Source of the DNA: an uncultured Acidobacteriia bacterium
GTDB lineage: Bacteria > Acidobacteriota > Terriglobia > Bryobacterales > Bryobacteraceae
Length of the DNA stretch: 64,000 nt
Assembly (NCBI GenBank): GCA_903875575.1
Contig: CAIQWJ010000093.1
Span: 1-64,000, forward strand
Direction: 5' to 3'
Shown: positions 34,885-43,345 of the stretch, in pieces
How the letters are laid out: each line of letters opens with the position of its first letter
Position numbering within the stretch: the stretch's first letter is position 1
The notes under the pieces: model-generated
What the model was told of the DNA's origin: nothing
Databases searched by the model: none
Seen by the model: the letters and a program-made list of their open reading frames with translations, nothing else
Program-made: the position numbers and the translations under genes

Positions 34885-36004
34885 GAACCGGCGTCCGGAA
34901 GTGCTTGCTGAGTTTCAGGCCCTGCCGCTGATAATTCGAACCAATGCCTTCACCGTAGAGAGTGCGTGGGCGTTCCAGCAGCCGTTCGAAGACCAGGCTC
35001 GCGACGATCTGGCCGTCTTCGAGGATAAACGGGACCTCATGCGAGCGAACTTCCAGCACTGCGCGGGTGCCGTTGATTTCACCCGTGGAACCGTAGCCGA
35101 AGCCGGGATCGAAGAAGCCTGCGTAGTGGATACGAAATTCGCCGATGGTAGGATCATACGGCACCATTTCGGCTGCGTATTGCGGGGGAATTCGCACGCG
35201 TTCGCGGGAGGCGAGGATGTAGAAGTCTTCTGGGTCGAGCACCAGGGTGCGGCCTTCGTTGCGGCGAATGGGGTCCCAGAAATCTTCTGTCGCGTAGTGG
35301 CCGATTTTGCTGAGGTCGATGAGCGGGGCGTGTTTTTTCGCGCGATAGCCAATGATGGGGGAGCCTTCGATGCCTGCAAGATCTACGGACAACCGCAGGC
35401 CGTTTTCGATGTTGGCCTCGCCCCGCGATTCGTCAGGCAAATAGACAAGAGCTTCAGTACTGTCGATTTCGCGCAGGAGTTGATCGGAGGGTTGGTGGTC
35501 ACCCTGAAAGAGGCGCAATTGTGAGAGTCGGTCGCCCTGGCGGGCGACGACGCTGAAGGTGCGCGGCACGACTTCAGCGAAGAGACGGCCTTTGTAGCCG
35601 GCCGGAACGATTTCAAATTGCCGCCCTTCATCAGTGATCAGGCGGGTGAAGATATCCAGTCGTCCGGTGGAGCTTTTCGGGTTGGCCTTGCCAGAGATGT
35701 TGCCCGGCAGTGCCAATTCTTCCTGAAGCGGAACGATGTAGACGCAGCCTTTTTCCAGCACGGCGGGGCGGGTGAGATCGAGTGTGTGGAGGCGATATTG
35801 TTCGAGCTTGCTGGTTACCGTGGCGTTACCCGTCACCAGGAAACTGGCGCGTACGCGATAGGCTTCGGCACCCAGCCGCAGGTCAAGCGACGATGGCTGC
35901 ACCTGTTCCGGCAGGATTCCGGCGCGCGCTCTGATGGCGCCGCTTGCAATCATCTGCTCCAGTGACTGGGAGGGCAGGACACCGGTCTGTGTATCGGCGG
36001 TCAT
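34877..36004 (-). CDS. dcd: 2'-deoxycytidine 5'-triphosphate deaminase (two-domain DCD)
   Basis: 375 aa. This is the long, internally duplicated dCTP deaminase type (PF06559), about twice the length of the single-domain E. coli Dcd. It converts dCTP to dUTP for thymidylate synthesis. Both halves show dUTPase-fold strands: QPSSLDLRLG near 36, GNISGKANPKSSTGRLDIF near 100, EGSPIIGYRAKKHAPLIDLS near 235 and HYAGFFDPGFGYGSTGEIN near 315. Its start directly abuts the stop of the O-methyltransferase gene with no spacer. Confidence 0.88.
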   Translation of the reverse strand: MTADTQTGVLPSQSLEQMIASGAIRARAGILPEQVQPSSLDLRLGAEAYRVRASFLVTGNATVTSKLEQYRLHTLDLTRPAVLEKGCVYIVPLQEELALPGNISGKANPKSSTGRLDIFTRLITDEGRQFEIVPAGYKGRLFAEVVPRTFSVVARQGDRLSQLRLFQGDHQPSDQLLREIDSTEALVYLPDESRGEANIENGLRLSVDLAGIEGSPIIGYRAKKHAPLIDLSKIGHYATEDFWDPIRRNEGRTLVLDPEDFYILASRERVRIPPQYAAEMVPYDPTIGEFRIHYAGFFDPGFGYGSTGEINGTRAVLEVRSHEVPFILEDGQIVASLVFERLLERPRTLYGEGIGSNYQRQGLKLSKHFRTPVHA

Positions 36005-36676
36005 CTATTTCACGCGGGAGATCGACATGCCATCGATCTTATCTTTCAGGATGGGGAGCAGGATGGATTCGAGGCGGGGATCCGTGGCAATCAGCTTGTT
36101 ATAGGCTGTGACGCCTGCGGCCATCTCGTCGGGCGGGGTTGCTTTCAGGATGTCGCCATGACGGATCAGATTGTCGCCCACGATCACGGTGCCAGAGTGC
36201 GAGAGTTGCATGACCTGGTTCAGATAGCCAGCGTAGCCGATCTTGTCGGCGTCGATGAAAACGAAATCGAAGGGCTCTTCGCCGGCCTTGATCATGGCGT
36301 CCAGGGTTTCGCCTGCCTTGCCCACGCGGATTTCAACCATGCCACCCACACCTGCACGATCGAGATTTTTTCGGGCCACCACTTCGTGTTCCGGCTTCAG
36401 TTCCAGCGTGACGACTTTGCCATCGGCAGGCAGCGCGCGCGCCAGCAAAGTAGTGCTGTAGCCGCCCAGCGTGCCAATTTCGAGGACGCGCTTTGCGCCT
36501 GTCATCTTCACCAAAATGTACATCAGGCGGCCCTGGCTGGGAGAAATCGCGATGGCCGGCATGCCCGCAGCATCCGTGTCTTTCAGATTCTGCTCTAAAG
36601 CGTCATCCGGGGGCACGAACAGGCGGTCAATGTAATCGCTGATCCCGATCAGGAGGTCTTCGCGGACTGGTTGCAT
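36005..36676 (-). CDS. O-methyltransferase, class I (PF01596 type)
   Basis: 223 aa from ATG 36676, with AGGAG 6 nt upstream; the ATG at 36682 is too close to that site. SAM motif I is VLEIGTLGGYSTTLLARAL, the metal- and SAM-binding region is DFVFIDADKIGYAGYL, and VIVGDNLIRHGDI carries the D-N pair. It is a catechol/caffeoyl-CoA-type O-methyltransferase acting on a small hydroxylated substrate, unknown here. It is the first gene of the seven-gene minus-strand operon and is divergent from arsR. Confidence 0.9.
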   Translation of the reverse strand: MQPVREDLLIGISDYIDRLFVPPDDALEQNLKDTDAAGMPAIAISPSQGRLMYILVKMTGAKRVLEIGTLGGYSTTLLARALPADGKVVTLELKPEHEVVARKNLDRAGVGGMVEIRVGKAGETLDAMIKAGEEPFDFVFIDADKIGYAGYLNQVMQLSHSGTVIVGDNLIRHGDILKATPPDEMAAGVTAYNKLIATDPRLESILLPILKDKIDGMSISRVK

Positions 36677-36803
36677 TCCCATCTCCTGAATTGTACAGTT
36701 CGGGCGATGGATGACACCCAGAGTCCTGGAGCGGTAGTTCAGCGTAACCAGCCCGAGTTGAACGTATTCCAGATGCATTTGACAGTCGCGACCAGAATAT
36801 GCA

Positions 36804-36819
36804 ATCGTTAATCGACGAT
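36804..36819. promoter_or_regulatory. Putative ArsR operator, ATCGT-N6-ACGAT
   Basis: A 5-bp inverted repeat (ATCGT 36804-36808, ACGAT 36815-36819, 6-nt spacer) stands 5 nt before the arsR ATG. The geometry suits an ArsR/SmtB dimer site. The right arm with its preceding base, GACGAT, could also be a weak -10 element giving a near-leaderless arsR transcript. Confidence 0.4.
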
Positions 36820-36824
36820 AGAAA

Positions 36825-37178
36825 ATGAGCAGCCAAGCCAAGCGTGAGGATTTTTGCTGCGCCCCGGAACCGCCTCAGCCAGAGTTGACAATGCAGGCGC
36901 TCGAGGGGGCCGAAGCCGACGAAAATTTAGCGAAATTGGCGAAGGCGCTTGGGCACCCTGCCCGGGTCCACATCCTCCGGATGCTCTCACGGAAAGAGGC
37001 ACGGGTTTGCAGTCAGATCGTAGACGAGCTTCCGTTAGCTCAGTCCACCGTTTCGGAGCATCTGCGCATTCTGAAGGACGCAGGTTTGGTACGGAGCACA
37101 CAGGACGGCCCGAGGGTTGGTTACTGCATAAACTTCGACGGACTGCGCCGACTGAAGGCCCTGGTAGCAATCATATGA
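36825..37178 (+). CDS. arsR: ArsR/SmtB-family transcriptional repressor 1
   Basis: 117 aa winged-helix repressor expected to leave DNA when As(III) binds. The fold is shown by [20 protein letters not shown], the recognition helix [20 protein letters not shown] and the wing [11 protein letters not shown]. Cys 11-12 near the N terminus and Cys 62 before the recognition helix could form a three-cysteine metalloid site, similar to the Corynebacterium type and unlike the second ArsR here. It controls the plus-strand gapdh-arsJ-arsC genes downstream, by position. No Shine-Dalgarno is seen. Confidence 0.9.
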   Translation: MSSQAKREDFCCAPEPPQPELTMQALEGAEADENLAKLAKALGHPARVHILRMLSRKEARVCSQIVDELPLAQSTVSEHLRILKDAGLVRSTQDGPRVGYCINFDGLRRLKALVAII

Positions 37179-37187
37179 AGGAAGCTC

Positions 37188-37325
37188 ATGTCAATGACGA
37201 ACTGTGTACCCATCGCATCGTCCATCGTCGATGTTCGAACAGGGAACGGTGAACAGCTCGTGAGTGGCACCCAGGGGAACCGCGATCACATCGCAGAGAT
37301 GAGCAGCAGAACGGATAGCTTCTGA
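37188..37325 (+). CDS. Possible small ORF after arsR
   Basis: A 45-codon frame starts at ATG 37188 with AAGGA 5-6 nt upstream, directly behind the arsR stop, and ends at TGA 37325. The peptide begins MSMTNCVPIASSIVDVRTGN and is soluble, with one Cys. I recognise no family. The good binding site is the main support. It could equally be the remnant of a lost ars gene, or chance. Confidence 0.35.
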   Translation: MSMTNCVPIASSIVDVRTGNGEQLVSGTQGNRDHIAEMSSRTDSF

Positions 37326-37373
37326 CGGCAGGTATTCATATTATTCATCCGGCAAGGGACATTGGGAACAACT

Positions 37374-38393
37374 ATGACTAGAATCGCAATTAACGGATTT
37401 GGACGAATGGGAAGGCTTGCCTTCCGCGCGTTATGGGATCGGCCTGACGTATCGATTGTGCATGTGAACGAAATCAAAGGCGGGGCCACGACGGCAGCCC
37501 ATCTTCTCGAATTCGACAGTGTTCATGGCCGCTGGAGCCGGCCGACGACGGTCGCACCCGACCACTTCACCATCGATGGGCGGAAGGTGGCGTTTACCGA
37601 TGGCTCCAGGCCTGGCGACGTTGCGTGGGAAGCGAACGCCGTTGATATCGTCCTCGAATGCAGCGGCAAGCTGATCACGACGGAAGCACTGGAACCGTAC
37701 TTTGAACGAGGGGTTCGGAAAGTGGCGGTCGCCGCTCCCGTCAAAACCAAGGGTGCGCTGAATATCGTCATGGGCGTGAATGACCATCTTTACTCGCCCG
37801 ATGAACACAACATTATTACCGCCGCCTCCTGCACCACGAACTGTCTTGCTCCTGTGGTCAAAGTAATCCACGAGGGACTCGGGATTCGCCATGGCGTGAT
37901 TACCACGATTCACGACGTCACCAACACGCAGATCATCGTCGATGCTCCGCATAAAGACCTTCGAAGAGCGCGTTCCGCGCTGATGTCTCTGATTCCTACT
38001 ACGACTGGCTCAGCGACGGCAATTACGCTGATCTATCCCGAACTGAAGGGCAAACTGAACGGCGTTGCGATCCGCGTCCCGCTGCTCAACGCGTCACTTA
38101 CGGACTGCGTCTTCGAGGTCGAAAGACAGACCGACGTCGCGGAGGTCAACGGGCTGCTGAAAGCGGCTGCCGAGGGCGCTCTTAAGCGAATACTGGGATA
38201 CGAAGAGCGTCCGCTTGTCTCAATCGACTATGTTAACGATCCGCGGTCGGGCATTGTGGATGCCTTGTCGACAATGGTGATTGACGGTACTCAGGTGAAG
38301 CTGCTCGTCTGGTACGACAACGAATGGGGCTATGCCAACAGGCTCGCGGAACTGGCTCTCAAGGTTGGGGCGCTGTTGCCCGCACGTTCGTGA
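37374..38393 (+). CDS. gapdh: Glyceraldehyde-3-phosphate dehydrogenase, ArsJ-associated
   Basis: 339 aa from ATG 37374 (GGGA upstream). The N-terminal Rossmann fold opens with [19 protein letters not shown], the active-site cysteine is in [12 protein letters not shown], and the tail has [15 protein letters not shown]. In ars operons this enzyme is known to use arsenate instead of phosphate, making unstable 1-arseno-3-phosphoglycerate, which ArsJ then exports; together they expel arsenate. Direct linkage to arsJ (10 bp) and arsR supports this role over glycolysis. Confidence 0.93.
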   Translation: MTRIAINGFGRMGRLAFRALWDRPDVSIVHVNEIKGGATTAAHLLEFDSVHGRWSRPTTVAPDHFTIDGRKVAFTDGSRPGDVAWEANAVDIVLECSGKLITTEALEPYFERGVRKVAVAAPVKTKGALNIVMGVNDHLYSPDEHNIITAASCTTNCLAPVVKVIHEGLGIRHGVITTIHDVTNTQIIVDAPHKDLRRARSALMSLIPTTTGSATAITLIYPELKGKLNGVAIRVPLLNASLTDCVFEVERQTDVAEVNGLLKAAAEGALKRILGYEERPLVSIDYVNDPRSGIVDALSTMVIDGTQVKLLVWYDNEWGYANRLAELALKVGALLPARS

Positions 38394-38403
38394 GATTCAA
38401 CTG

Positions 38404-39648
38404 ATGACGAGTCTCCGCAGTTATGCGCTGGTTACCGGTGCCTATTGGGGGTTTACGATCACCGATGGAGCGCTGCGCATGCTGGTGCTTCTGCATTTTT
38501 ACAGACTCGGTTACGACGCTGTATCGATCGCATTCCTCTTTCTGTTTTACGAGTTCTTCGGTATCGTGACAAATCTCTTTGGTGGATGGATCGCATCGCG
38601 CTCGGGTGTCAAGGTTACTCTGTTTGGCGGGTTGATGCTGCAGATTGTGTCTCTGCTGATGCTGGCGGCGCAAAATCCGCGATGGTCCGCTCTGATTTCC
38701 GTGGTCTATGTGATGTCGGCGCAGGCACTTTCGGGGATCGCCAAGGATCTGACAAAGATGAGTTCGAAGAGTGCGATTAAGGCGATCGTGCCGGACAATG
38801 CGGACGGCACCCTGTTCAAATGGGTCGCTCGCCTGACCGGATCGAAGAACGCACTGAAAGGGTGTGGCTTCTTCGTGGGGGGCGCACTTCTGGCTGCATT
38901 GGGCTTCAAAGGAGCACTGGTGGCCATGGCAGTGGCTCTGGCCATCGTGCTGTTGGCCACGGCCGCGTCTTTGTCCGGCGATCTGGGACGTTCCAAGAAG
39001 AAGGTCAAATTCACGGCGCTGCTTTCGAAGAGCCGTGAAATCAACTGGCTGTCCGCCGCCCGATTGTTCCTCTTCGCATCGCGCGATGTCTGGTTTGTCG
39101 TCGGGCTGCCGGTTTTCCTCAGTCAGCTTGGGTGGTCATCGTATTCGGTGGGAGCGTTTCTGGCTTTGTGGGTGATTGGTTACGGCTTCATCCAGGCCGC
39201 TGTTCCCGAGCTTCTTCGTTTGCTGGGTGGCGGCAATACAATCGACGGGTCAGCCGCACGCCGATGGGCTGCGGTGCTGGTGCTGGTCCCTCTGGGGTTG
39301 ATCGCCGCGCTGCGGTCCGGCGCAGACCGGGGGACGGTGCTGATGACGGGCCTCGCCGTCTTCGCGGTAGTCTTCGCGGTGAACTCAGCGGTACATTCCT
39401 ACCTGGTCCTGATGTACACCGACGAAGATTCGGTGGCTTTGAACGTGGGTTTTTACTATATGGCGAATGCGGGTGGCCGGCTCCTCGGGACGCTGCTCTC
39501 AGGGCTGATCTTTCAATTGGCCGGCTTCGCGGGATGCCTCTGGGGGTCTGTAGCACTCGTTGTGGCGGCCGCGTTGCTATCGCTCAAGCTGCCGCGGGGA
39601 CACGCTGTTTCTCTTGCGGCGATACCCTCCGGGTCTGGCGGCGAGTGA
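38404..39648 (+). CDS. arsJ: Organoarsenical efflux MFS transporter ArsJ
   Basis: 414 aa with about 11-12 membrane helices and an MFS fold. The opening ALVTGAYWGFTITDGALRML and the segments FGGWIASRSGVKVTLFGGL and SAQALSGIAKDLTKMSSKSA are typical of ArsJ. It exports 1-arseno-3-phosphoglycerate made by the upstream enzyme. ATG 38404 lies 10 bp after the gapdh stop. The frame is open further upstream, but only inside gapdh. Confidence 0.92.
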   Translation: MTSLRSYALVTGAYWGFTITDGALRMLVLLHFYRLGYDAVSIAFLFLFYEFFGIVTNLFGGWIASRSGVKVTLFGGLMLQIVSLLMLAAQNPRWSALISVVYVMSAQALSGIAKDLTKMSSKSAIKAIVPDNADGTLFKWVARLTGSKNALKGCGFFVGGALLAALGFKGALVAMAVALAIVLLATAASLSGDLGRSKKKVKFTALLSKSREINWLSAARLFLFASRDVWFVVGLPVFLSQLGWSSYSVGAFLALWVIGYGFIQAAVPELLRLLGGGNTIDGSAARRWAAVLVLVPLGLIAALRSGADRGTVLMTGLAVFAVVFAVNSAVHSYLVLMYTDEDSVALNVGFYYMANAGGRLLGTLLSGLIFQLAGFAGCLWGSVALVVAAALLSLKLPRGHAVSLAAIPSGSGGE

Positions 39649-39689
39649 CTCAGATAGCCCTTCGCACCAATACTGTTCGGGAGACTCTC

Positions 39690-40124
39690 GTGGTTAAGAA
39701 GCGAGTCCTGATCATTTGCACGGGCAACTCGGCGCGGAGCCAGATGGCGGAGGCGTTGCTTCGGTTCGAGGGTTGCGACTCCTTTGAGGTCTTTTCAGCC
39801 GGAACACACCCGGCTACCGTACGCTCCGAGGCGGTGGCAGTCATGCGCGAGATCAACGTCGATATCTCCGCCCAGCGATCCAAGCCGATCACGGAGTTTC
39901 AGGGGCAACAGTTCGATTTCATCATTACCGTCTGCGACAAGGCGCGCGAAGAGTGCCCCATCTTTCCCGGAGAAGTAACGCGACTCCACTGGCCCTTCGA
40001 AGACCCGGCAACATTCCTTGAAGCTGGCGAACCGCGTCTGGCAGCGTTCCGCACATTGCGCGATCGAATCCAGGCGCGGGTCCTTGTATTCGTGGGCGAG
40101 AGTGCCCGGGGTTACCTATGGTAG
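39690..40124 (+). CDS. arsC: Arsenate reductase, low-molecular-weight phosphatase fold, copy 1
   Basis: 144 aa from GTG 39690 with GGGAG 7 nt upstream. The P-loop is CTGNSARS (C-x5-R), and a redox cysteine pair follows in TVCDKAREECPIFPG. This is the thioredoxin-coupled type related to S. aureus ArsC. It reduces As(V) to As(III), the substrate of Acr3 and ArsM. Last gene of the plus-strand ars operon, it ends 31 bp from a second arsC on the other strand. Compared with that copy it has a longer insertion near the C terminus and an extra tail. Confidence 0.92.
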   Translation: MVKKRVLIICTGNSARSQMAEALLRFEGCDSFEVFSAGTHPATVRSEAVAVMREINVDISAQRSKPITEFQGQQFDFIITVCDKAREECPIFPGEVTRLHWPFEDPATFLEAGEPRLAAFRTLRDRIQARVLVFVGESARGYLW

Positions 40125-40155
40125 GGCCAATAGGGAGTGGCTGGATTAAGACCAG

Positions 40156-40569
40156 TCAGACCGTGGCCAGCCCCCAATCCTGTATCTTTGCCCGAATCTG
40201 ATCGCGTACTTTACGGAACGAGGCATAGCGGACGGCTTCGGGTTCGCCGGTTCCGGCAGGGTCCACAAATGACCAGTGAAGGCGCTGCGTTTGGCCCGGA
40301 AATATCGGACAGACCTCGTTCGCGCGGTCGCAGACGGTTATCACGTAATCGAATTCCTGACCAGCGAATTCATCCACTGATTTCGAGCGGTGGCTTCTGA
40401 TGTCGATGCCGAGTTCGTGCATGACTTCGATGGCTTCCGGGCGCACGAAGGAGGGCTTCATTCCCGCCGAGAACACTTCCGCGCGATCTCCCATTTCGGC
40501 GCGCATCAGGCCTTCGGCCAGTTGGCTGCGGGCGGAATTGCCGGTGCAAAGGATAAGGATTCGTTTCAT
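40156..40569 (-). CDS. arsC: Arsenate reductase, low-molecular-weight phosphatase fold, copy 2
   Basis: 137 aa. The same motifs as copy 1: CTGNSARSQLAEGLM and TVCDRANEVCPIFPGQTQRL, so the catalytic and redox cysteines are intact. It lies 7 bp downstream of acr3 and probably shares its transcript. The two arsC genes differ enough along their length to be separately acquired paralogues rather than a fresh duplication; this is a judgement from reading both proteins. Confidence 0.92.
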   Translation of the reverse strand: MKRILILCTGNSARSQLAEGLMRAEMGDRAEVFSAGMKPSFVRPEAIEVMHELGIDIRSHRSKSVDEFAGQEFDYVITVCDRANEVCPIFPGQTQRLHWSFVDPAGTGEPEAVRYASFRKVRDQIRAKIQDWGLATV

Positions 40570-40576
40570 ATGGTTT

Positions 40577-41689
40577 CTATGTGGATTTATTGGCAGGGCT
40601 GTTATCGGCAGGGAACCAATGCCGCGTGCGATTGCAGGCGGCGCAAACTGAGAGCATCACCGGCACTTCCACGAGGACGCCCACGACCGTGGCGAGCGCC
40701 GCACCGGACTCCGGACCGAACAGCGCGATCGCCGTCGCCACCGCGAGTTCGAAAAAGTTTGACGCCCCGATGAGGGCTCCGGGAGCCGCGACGGAATGCT
40801 CTACTTTGAGCCACTTCATTAAGCCGTAGGCAAGGCCCGCATTGAAGTAGACCTGCAGCGTGATCGGAACGGCGATCAGGATCACGTGGAAACAGCGACT
40901 GGTAATGTTGTCCGACTGAAAGGCGAAGATAAGGACCAGGGTCGCCAGCAGGGCGGTGATCGTGAGTGGGGCGAATTTCGGCAGCAGCGTCTCCTCGAAC
41001 CAGACGCGACCGTGACTGCGAACCAGAAACAGACGGAGCAGCGTCCCGGCCACCAGCGGCACCACAATGAACACGATCACCGAGGTCAGCAGTACGTTGA
41101 AAGGAACGGTCAGCGAGGAGGCCCCGTGAACGAGAAACCGGACAATCGGAACAAAGAGGACCAGCATGATGAGGTCATTGACCGACACCTGCACGAGCGT
41201 GTAGGCCGCGTCTCCCTTCGTGAGATGACTCCAGACAAATACCATCGCGGTACACGGTGCGGCGGCAAGGATGATACAGCCCGCAATGTATTGGTCGGCC
41301 TCGGCGGGGGCGATGAAAGGCGCGAAAACAACGCGGAAGAACGCCCACGCCAGAAGGGCCATCGAGAATGGTTTCACTACCCAATTGATGAAGAGCGTCA
41401 CGAATAAGCCGGTTGGACGCCGCCCGACGTTTTTCACCGATGAGAAATCCACCTTCATCATCATCGGGATAATCATGAGCCAGATCAGCACGGCAATCGG
41501 GGCGTTGATCTGACTTCCGGAGCCCAGCTCCAGGCCTCGTAAACCAGCCATCGCACCGGGCAGCAATTTCCCCATGCCAATTCCGGCCGCCATGCAGAGC
41601 GCCACCCACACCGAGAGGTAACGCTCGAACGTGCCAAGGCCGGCGGGGACGTCGGCCGGTACCGCTGTAATTGCGTGACTATCCGGCAT
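40577..41689 (-). CDS. acr3: Arsenite efflux transporter, Acr3 family
   Basis: 370 aa, ten predicted membrane helices. Family segments are LIWLMIIPMMMKVDFSSV, the essential-cysteine region CIILAAAPCTAMVFVWSHL, VNDLIMLVLFVPIV and the GALIGASNFFELAVATAIA helix. It exports As(OH)3 driven by the proton gradient. It is divergent from the DUF486 gene with only ~50 bp between and is followed by arsC copy 2. Confidence 0.93.
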   Translation of the reverse strand: MPDSHAITAVPADVPAGLGTFERYLSVWVALCMAAGIGMGKLLPGAMAGLRGLELGSGSQINAPIAVLIWLMIIPMMMKVDFSSVKNVGRRPTGLFVTLFINWVVKPFSMALLAWAFFRVVFAPFIAPAEADQYIAGCIILAAAPCTAMVFVWSHLTKGDAAYTLVQVSVNDLIMLVLFVPIVRFLVHGASSLTVPFNVLLTSVIVFIVVPLVAGTLLRLFLVRSHGRVWFEETLLPKFAPLTITALLATLVLIFAFQSDNITSRCFHVILIAVPITLQVYFNAGLAYGLMKWLKVEHSVAAPGALIGASNFFELAVATAIALFGPESGAALATVVGVLVEVPVMLSVCAACNRTRHWFPADNSPANKST

Positions 41690-41728
41690 ACCCGCCCGCT
41701 TTTTTGAACGCGGCCGACATCGCCGGTC

Positions 41729-41734
41729 TACTAT
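41729..41734 (+). promoter_or_regulatory. -10 element TACTAT 5 nt before the DUF486 ATG
   Basis: TACTAT at 41729-41734, five bases, then ATG 41740, with no Shine-Dalgarno. The expected transcript start falls at the start codon, so this looks leaderless. The region is only ~50 bp wide and also has to drive divergent acr3. Confidence 0.4.
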
Positions 41735-41739
41735 GGCGC

Positions 41740-42075
41740 ATGCTCACTGTTTTGCTGCTGATTGCTTCGAATACGTTCATGACGTTTGCCTGGTACGGCC
41801 ATTTGAAACATCGTTCCGCCCCGCTTTGGGAAGCGATTCTCTTCAGCTGGCTGATCGCGCTTGGCGAATACTGCCTTCAGGTTCCGGCGAACCGGATCGG
41901 TTATGGCCGGTTTTCCGGCTATCAACTGAAGATCATTCAGGAAGCCATCACGCTGGTGGTGTTCGCGGTCTTCGCGTGGCTTTACCTGGGGGAATCAATG
42001 CGCTGGAACTATGCCGTTTCCTTCGTGCTCCTATTCGTGGCGGTGGCGGTGGCGTTTATCGGCAAGCCAGCCTGA
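41740..42075 (+). CDS. DUF486 small membrane protein (DMT-like)
   Basis: 111 aa with four hydrophobic helices. The sequence TVLLLIASNTFMTFAWYGHL, WLIALGEYCLQVPANRIGY and FSGYQLKIIQEAITLVVFAV is the DUF486 pattern, distantly related to EmrE-like DMT proteins. A longer frame starts at 41671 but overlaps the divergent acr3 start. It is the only gene in the island with no known arsenic role, and ends next to arsM. Confidence 0.88.
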   Translation: MLTVLLLIASNTFMTFAWYGHLKHRSAPLWEAILFSWLIALGEYCLQVPANRIGYGRFSGYQLKIIQEAITLVVFAVFAWLYLGESMRWNYAVSFVLLFVAVAVAFIGKPA

Positions 42076-42076
42076 T

Positions 42077-42934
42077 TTATGAGCAGCAACCCGGCGCGCA
42101 GCATGGGGCTTTCACCTGCGGCTTCACAGCGCGGATGAAAGCGCTCATGAATTTGCCATCCACCTGCGGGGCAATGGCGTCGACGTCAATGCCCTGCCCT
42201 GACAGAAAGGTGCGGGCGTCTTCGATGCGATAAACGCGGGTTGGCTCCACGCCGATGTTTTCGAAACCCGCGACGGCGAGCTTGTTCCGGTATTCCGTTT
42301 CTTCGAGCGCACCAGCCACGCAGCCGACCCACATCAGAACGCTCTCGCGGATCTCCGGCAGCATAGGGCCTGTCGTGACGACGTCGGACACGGCCAGGCG
42401 GCCTCCCGGCTTGAGGACGCGGAAGGCTTCGCGCAGGACGCGGTCTTTATCGGCTGAGAGATTGATGACGCAGTTGGAAATGATGACATCGAAACTGTTG
42501 TCTGGCAGCGGAATGTGTTCGATTTCGCCCTTGAGGAATTCGACGTTGGTGGCACCCGCCGACTGTTTGTTCCGCTCGGCGAGGGCGAGCATTTCGTCCG
42601 TCATGTCGAGGCCGTAGGCTTTGCCGGTCGGCCCGACGCGTCTGGCGGAGAGCAACACGTCGATGCCGCCGCCGGAACCGAGATCGAGCACGGTTTCGCC
42701 AGGAAGGAGTTCCGCGAGGGCGGTCGGATTGCCGCAGCCGAGAGAGGCGAGGACTGCTTCTTCCGGTAGCTGTGTGGTCTGGCCGTCGGTGTAGAGATTG
42801 CTGGTAATGGGGTCGCAGCAGTTGTCGAGCGCGGCGGCCGCGCCGCAGCAGGAACTGCCGCCGGACTTCACGCGCAGGGCCGCTGCGCCGTACTTCTCGC
42901 GAACAACGTCTCTGATACCTGTGCCCTCGTTCAT
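42077..42934 (-). CDS. arsM: Arsenite S-adenosylmethionine methyltransferase ArsM
   Basis: 285 aa. SAM motif I is [20 protein letters not shown]. As-binding cysteines are expected in [15 protein letters not shown] near 28-40, SLGCGNP near 65, SNCVINL near 157 and WVGCVAGA near 207, which matches the ArsM layout. It methylates As(III), giving volatile or excreted methylarsenicals. The C terminus ([10 protein letters not shown]) has extra cysteines typical of these proteins. It lies 4 bp after arsR copy 2. Confidence 0.93.
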   Translation of the reverse strand: MNEGTGIRDVVREKYGAAALRVKSGGSSCCGAAAALDNCCDPITSNLYTDGQTTQLPEEAVLASLGCGNPTALAELLPGETVLDLGSGGGIDVLLSARRVGPTGKAYGLDMTDEMLALAERNKQSAGATNVEFLKGEIEHIPLPDNSFDVIISNCVINLSADKDRVLREAFRVLKPGGRLAVSDVVTTGPMLPEIRESVLMWVGCVAGALEETEYRNKLAVAGFENIGVEPTRVYRIEDARTFLSGQGIDVDAIAPQVDGKFMSAFIRAVKPQVKAPCCAPGCCS

Positions 42935-42938
42935 GGAG

Positions 42939-43292
42939 TTACCTCGTCTTGCAAGTCTGAAAGAGAACTTTGACTGGAATTGCCTTGTTGCGGGTGCAGC
43001 ACTCAGCGTAGAGGAATTCGAGCATTTCCTGGAGGACGGCGGTGTTCGCGCGATAGCGCAGGAAGGTGCCTTCGCGGGAGACTTCGATAAGGCCTTCGTT
43101 GCGAAGTTTGTCGAGGTGGTGGGAAAGATTGGAGCCTGAGAGTTCGAGTTCGGTCTGGATCTCGCCGACTACGAGACCTTCCGGGTGAGCGGAGAGCAGG
43201 AGGCGGAGGATGCGGAGGCGTTGTTCGCTGCCGATGGCGGCGAACATGTCGGCGAAGCGCAGGGTCTGTTCGGCGCTCTTGAGCGTTTCCAT
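42939..43292 (-). CDS. arsR: ArsR/SmtB-family transcriptional repressor 2
   Basis: 117 aa winged-helix repressor: FAAIGSEQRLRILRLLLSAH, recognition helix LELSGSNLSHHLDKLRNEGL, and EGTFLRYRAN as the wing. The metalloid site is at the C terminus instead (Cys 98-99 in AECCTRNK, and Cys 114), like Acidithiobacillus ArsR, so it differs in type from copy 1. It is followed by arsM and is presumably autoregulated through the inverted repeat over its start. Confidence 0.9.
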   Translation of the reverse strand: METLKSAEQTLRFADMFAAIGSEQRLRILRLLLSAHPEGLVVGEIQTELELSGSNLSHHLDKLRNEGLIEVSREGTFLRYRANTAVLQEMLEFLYAECCTRNKAIPVKVLFQTCKTR

Positions 43293-43319
43293 ATTTCAAT
43301 GATAATAGAAATATAGAAA
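43286..43319. promoter_or_regulatory. Inverted repeat over the arsR-2 start, probable operator
   Basis: TTTCCATATTTC (43286-43297) and GAAATATAGAAA (43308-43319) are complementary except at one position, with a 10-nt spacer. The minus-strand TATTAT in this region (complement of 43302-43307) lies 9 nt before the ATG. The repeat covers the start codon and -10, as expected for an autoregulated repressor. Confidence 0.55.
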
Positions 43320-43345
43320 CGTGTCAAGGGCGTCGATGAGGAGAG

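Noticed and set aside
39132-39689. Long plus-strand frame upstream of arsC copy 1
   Set aside because: It overlaps the end of arsJ in another frame; only the part from GTG 39690, which has a binding site and ArsC motifs, is real.
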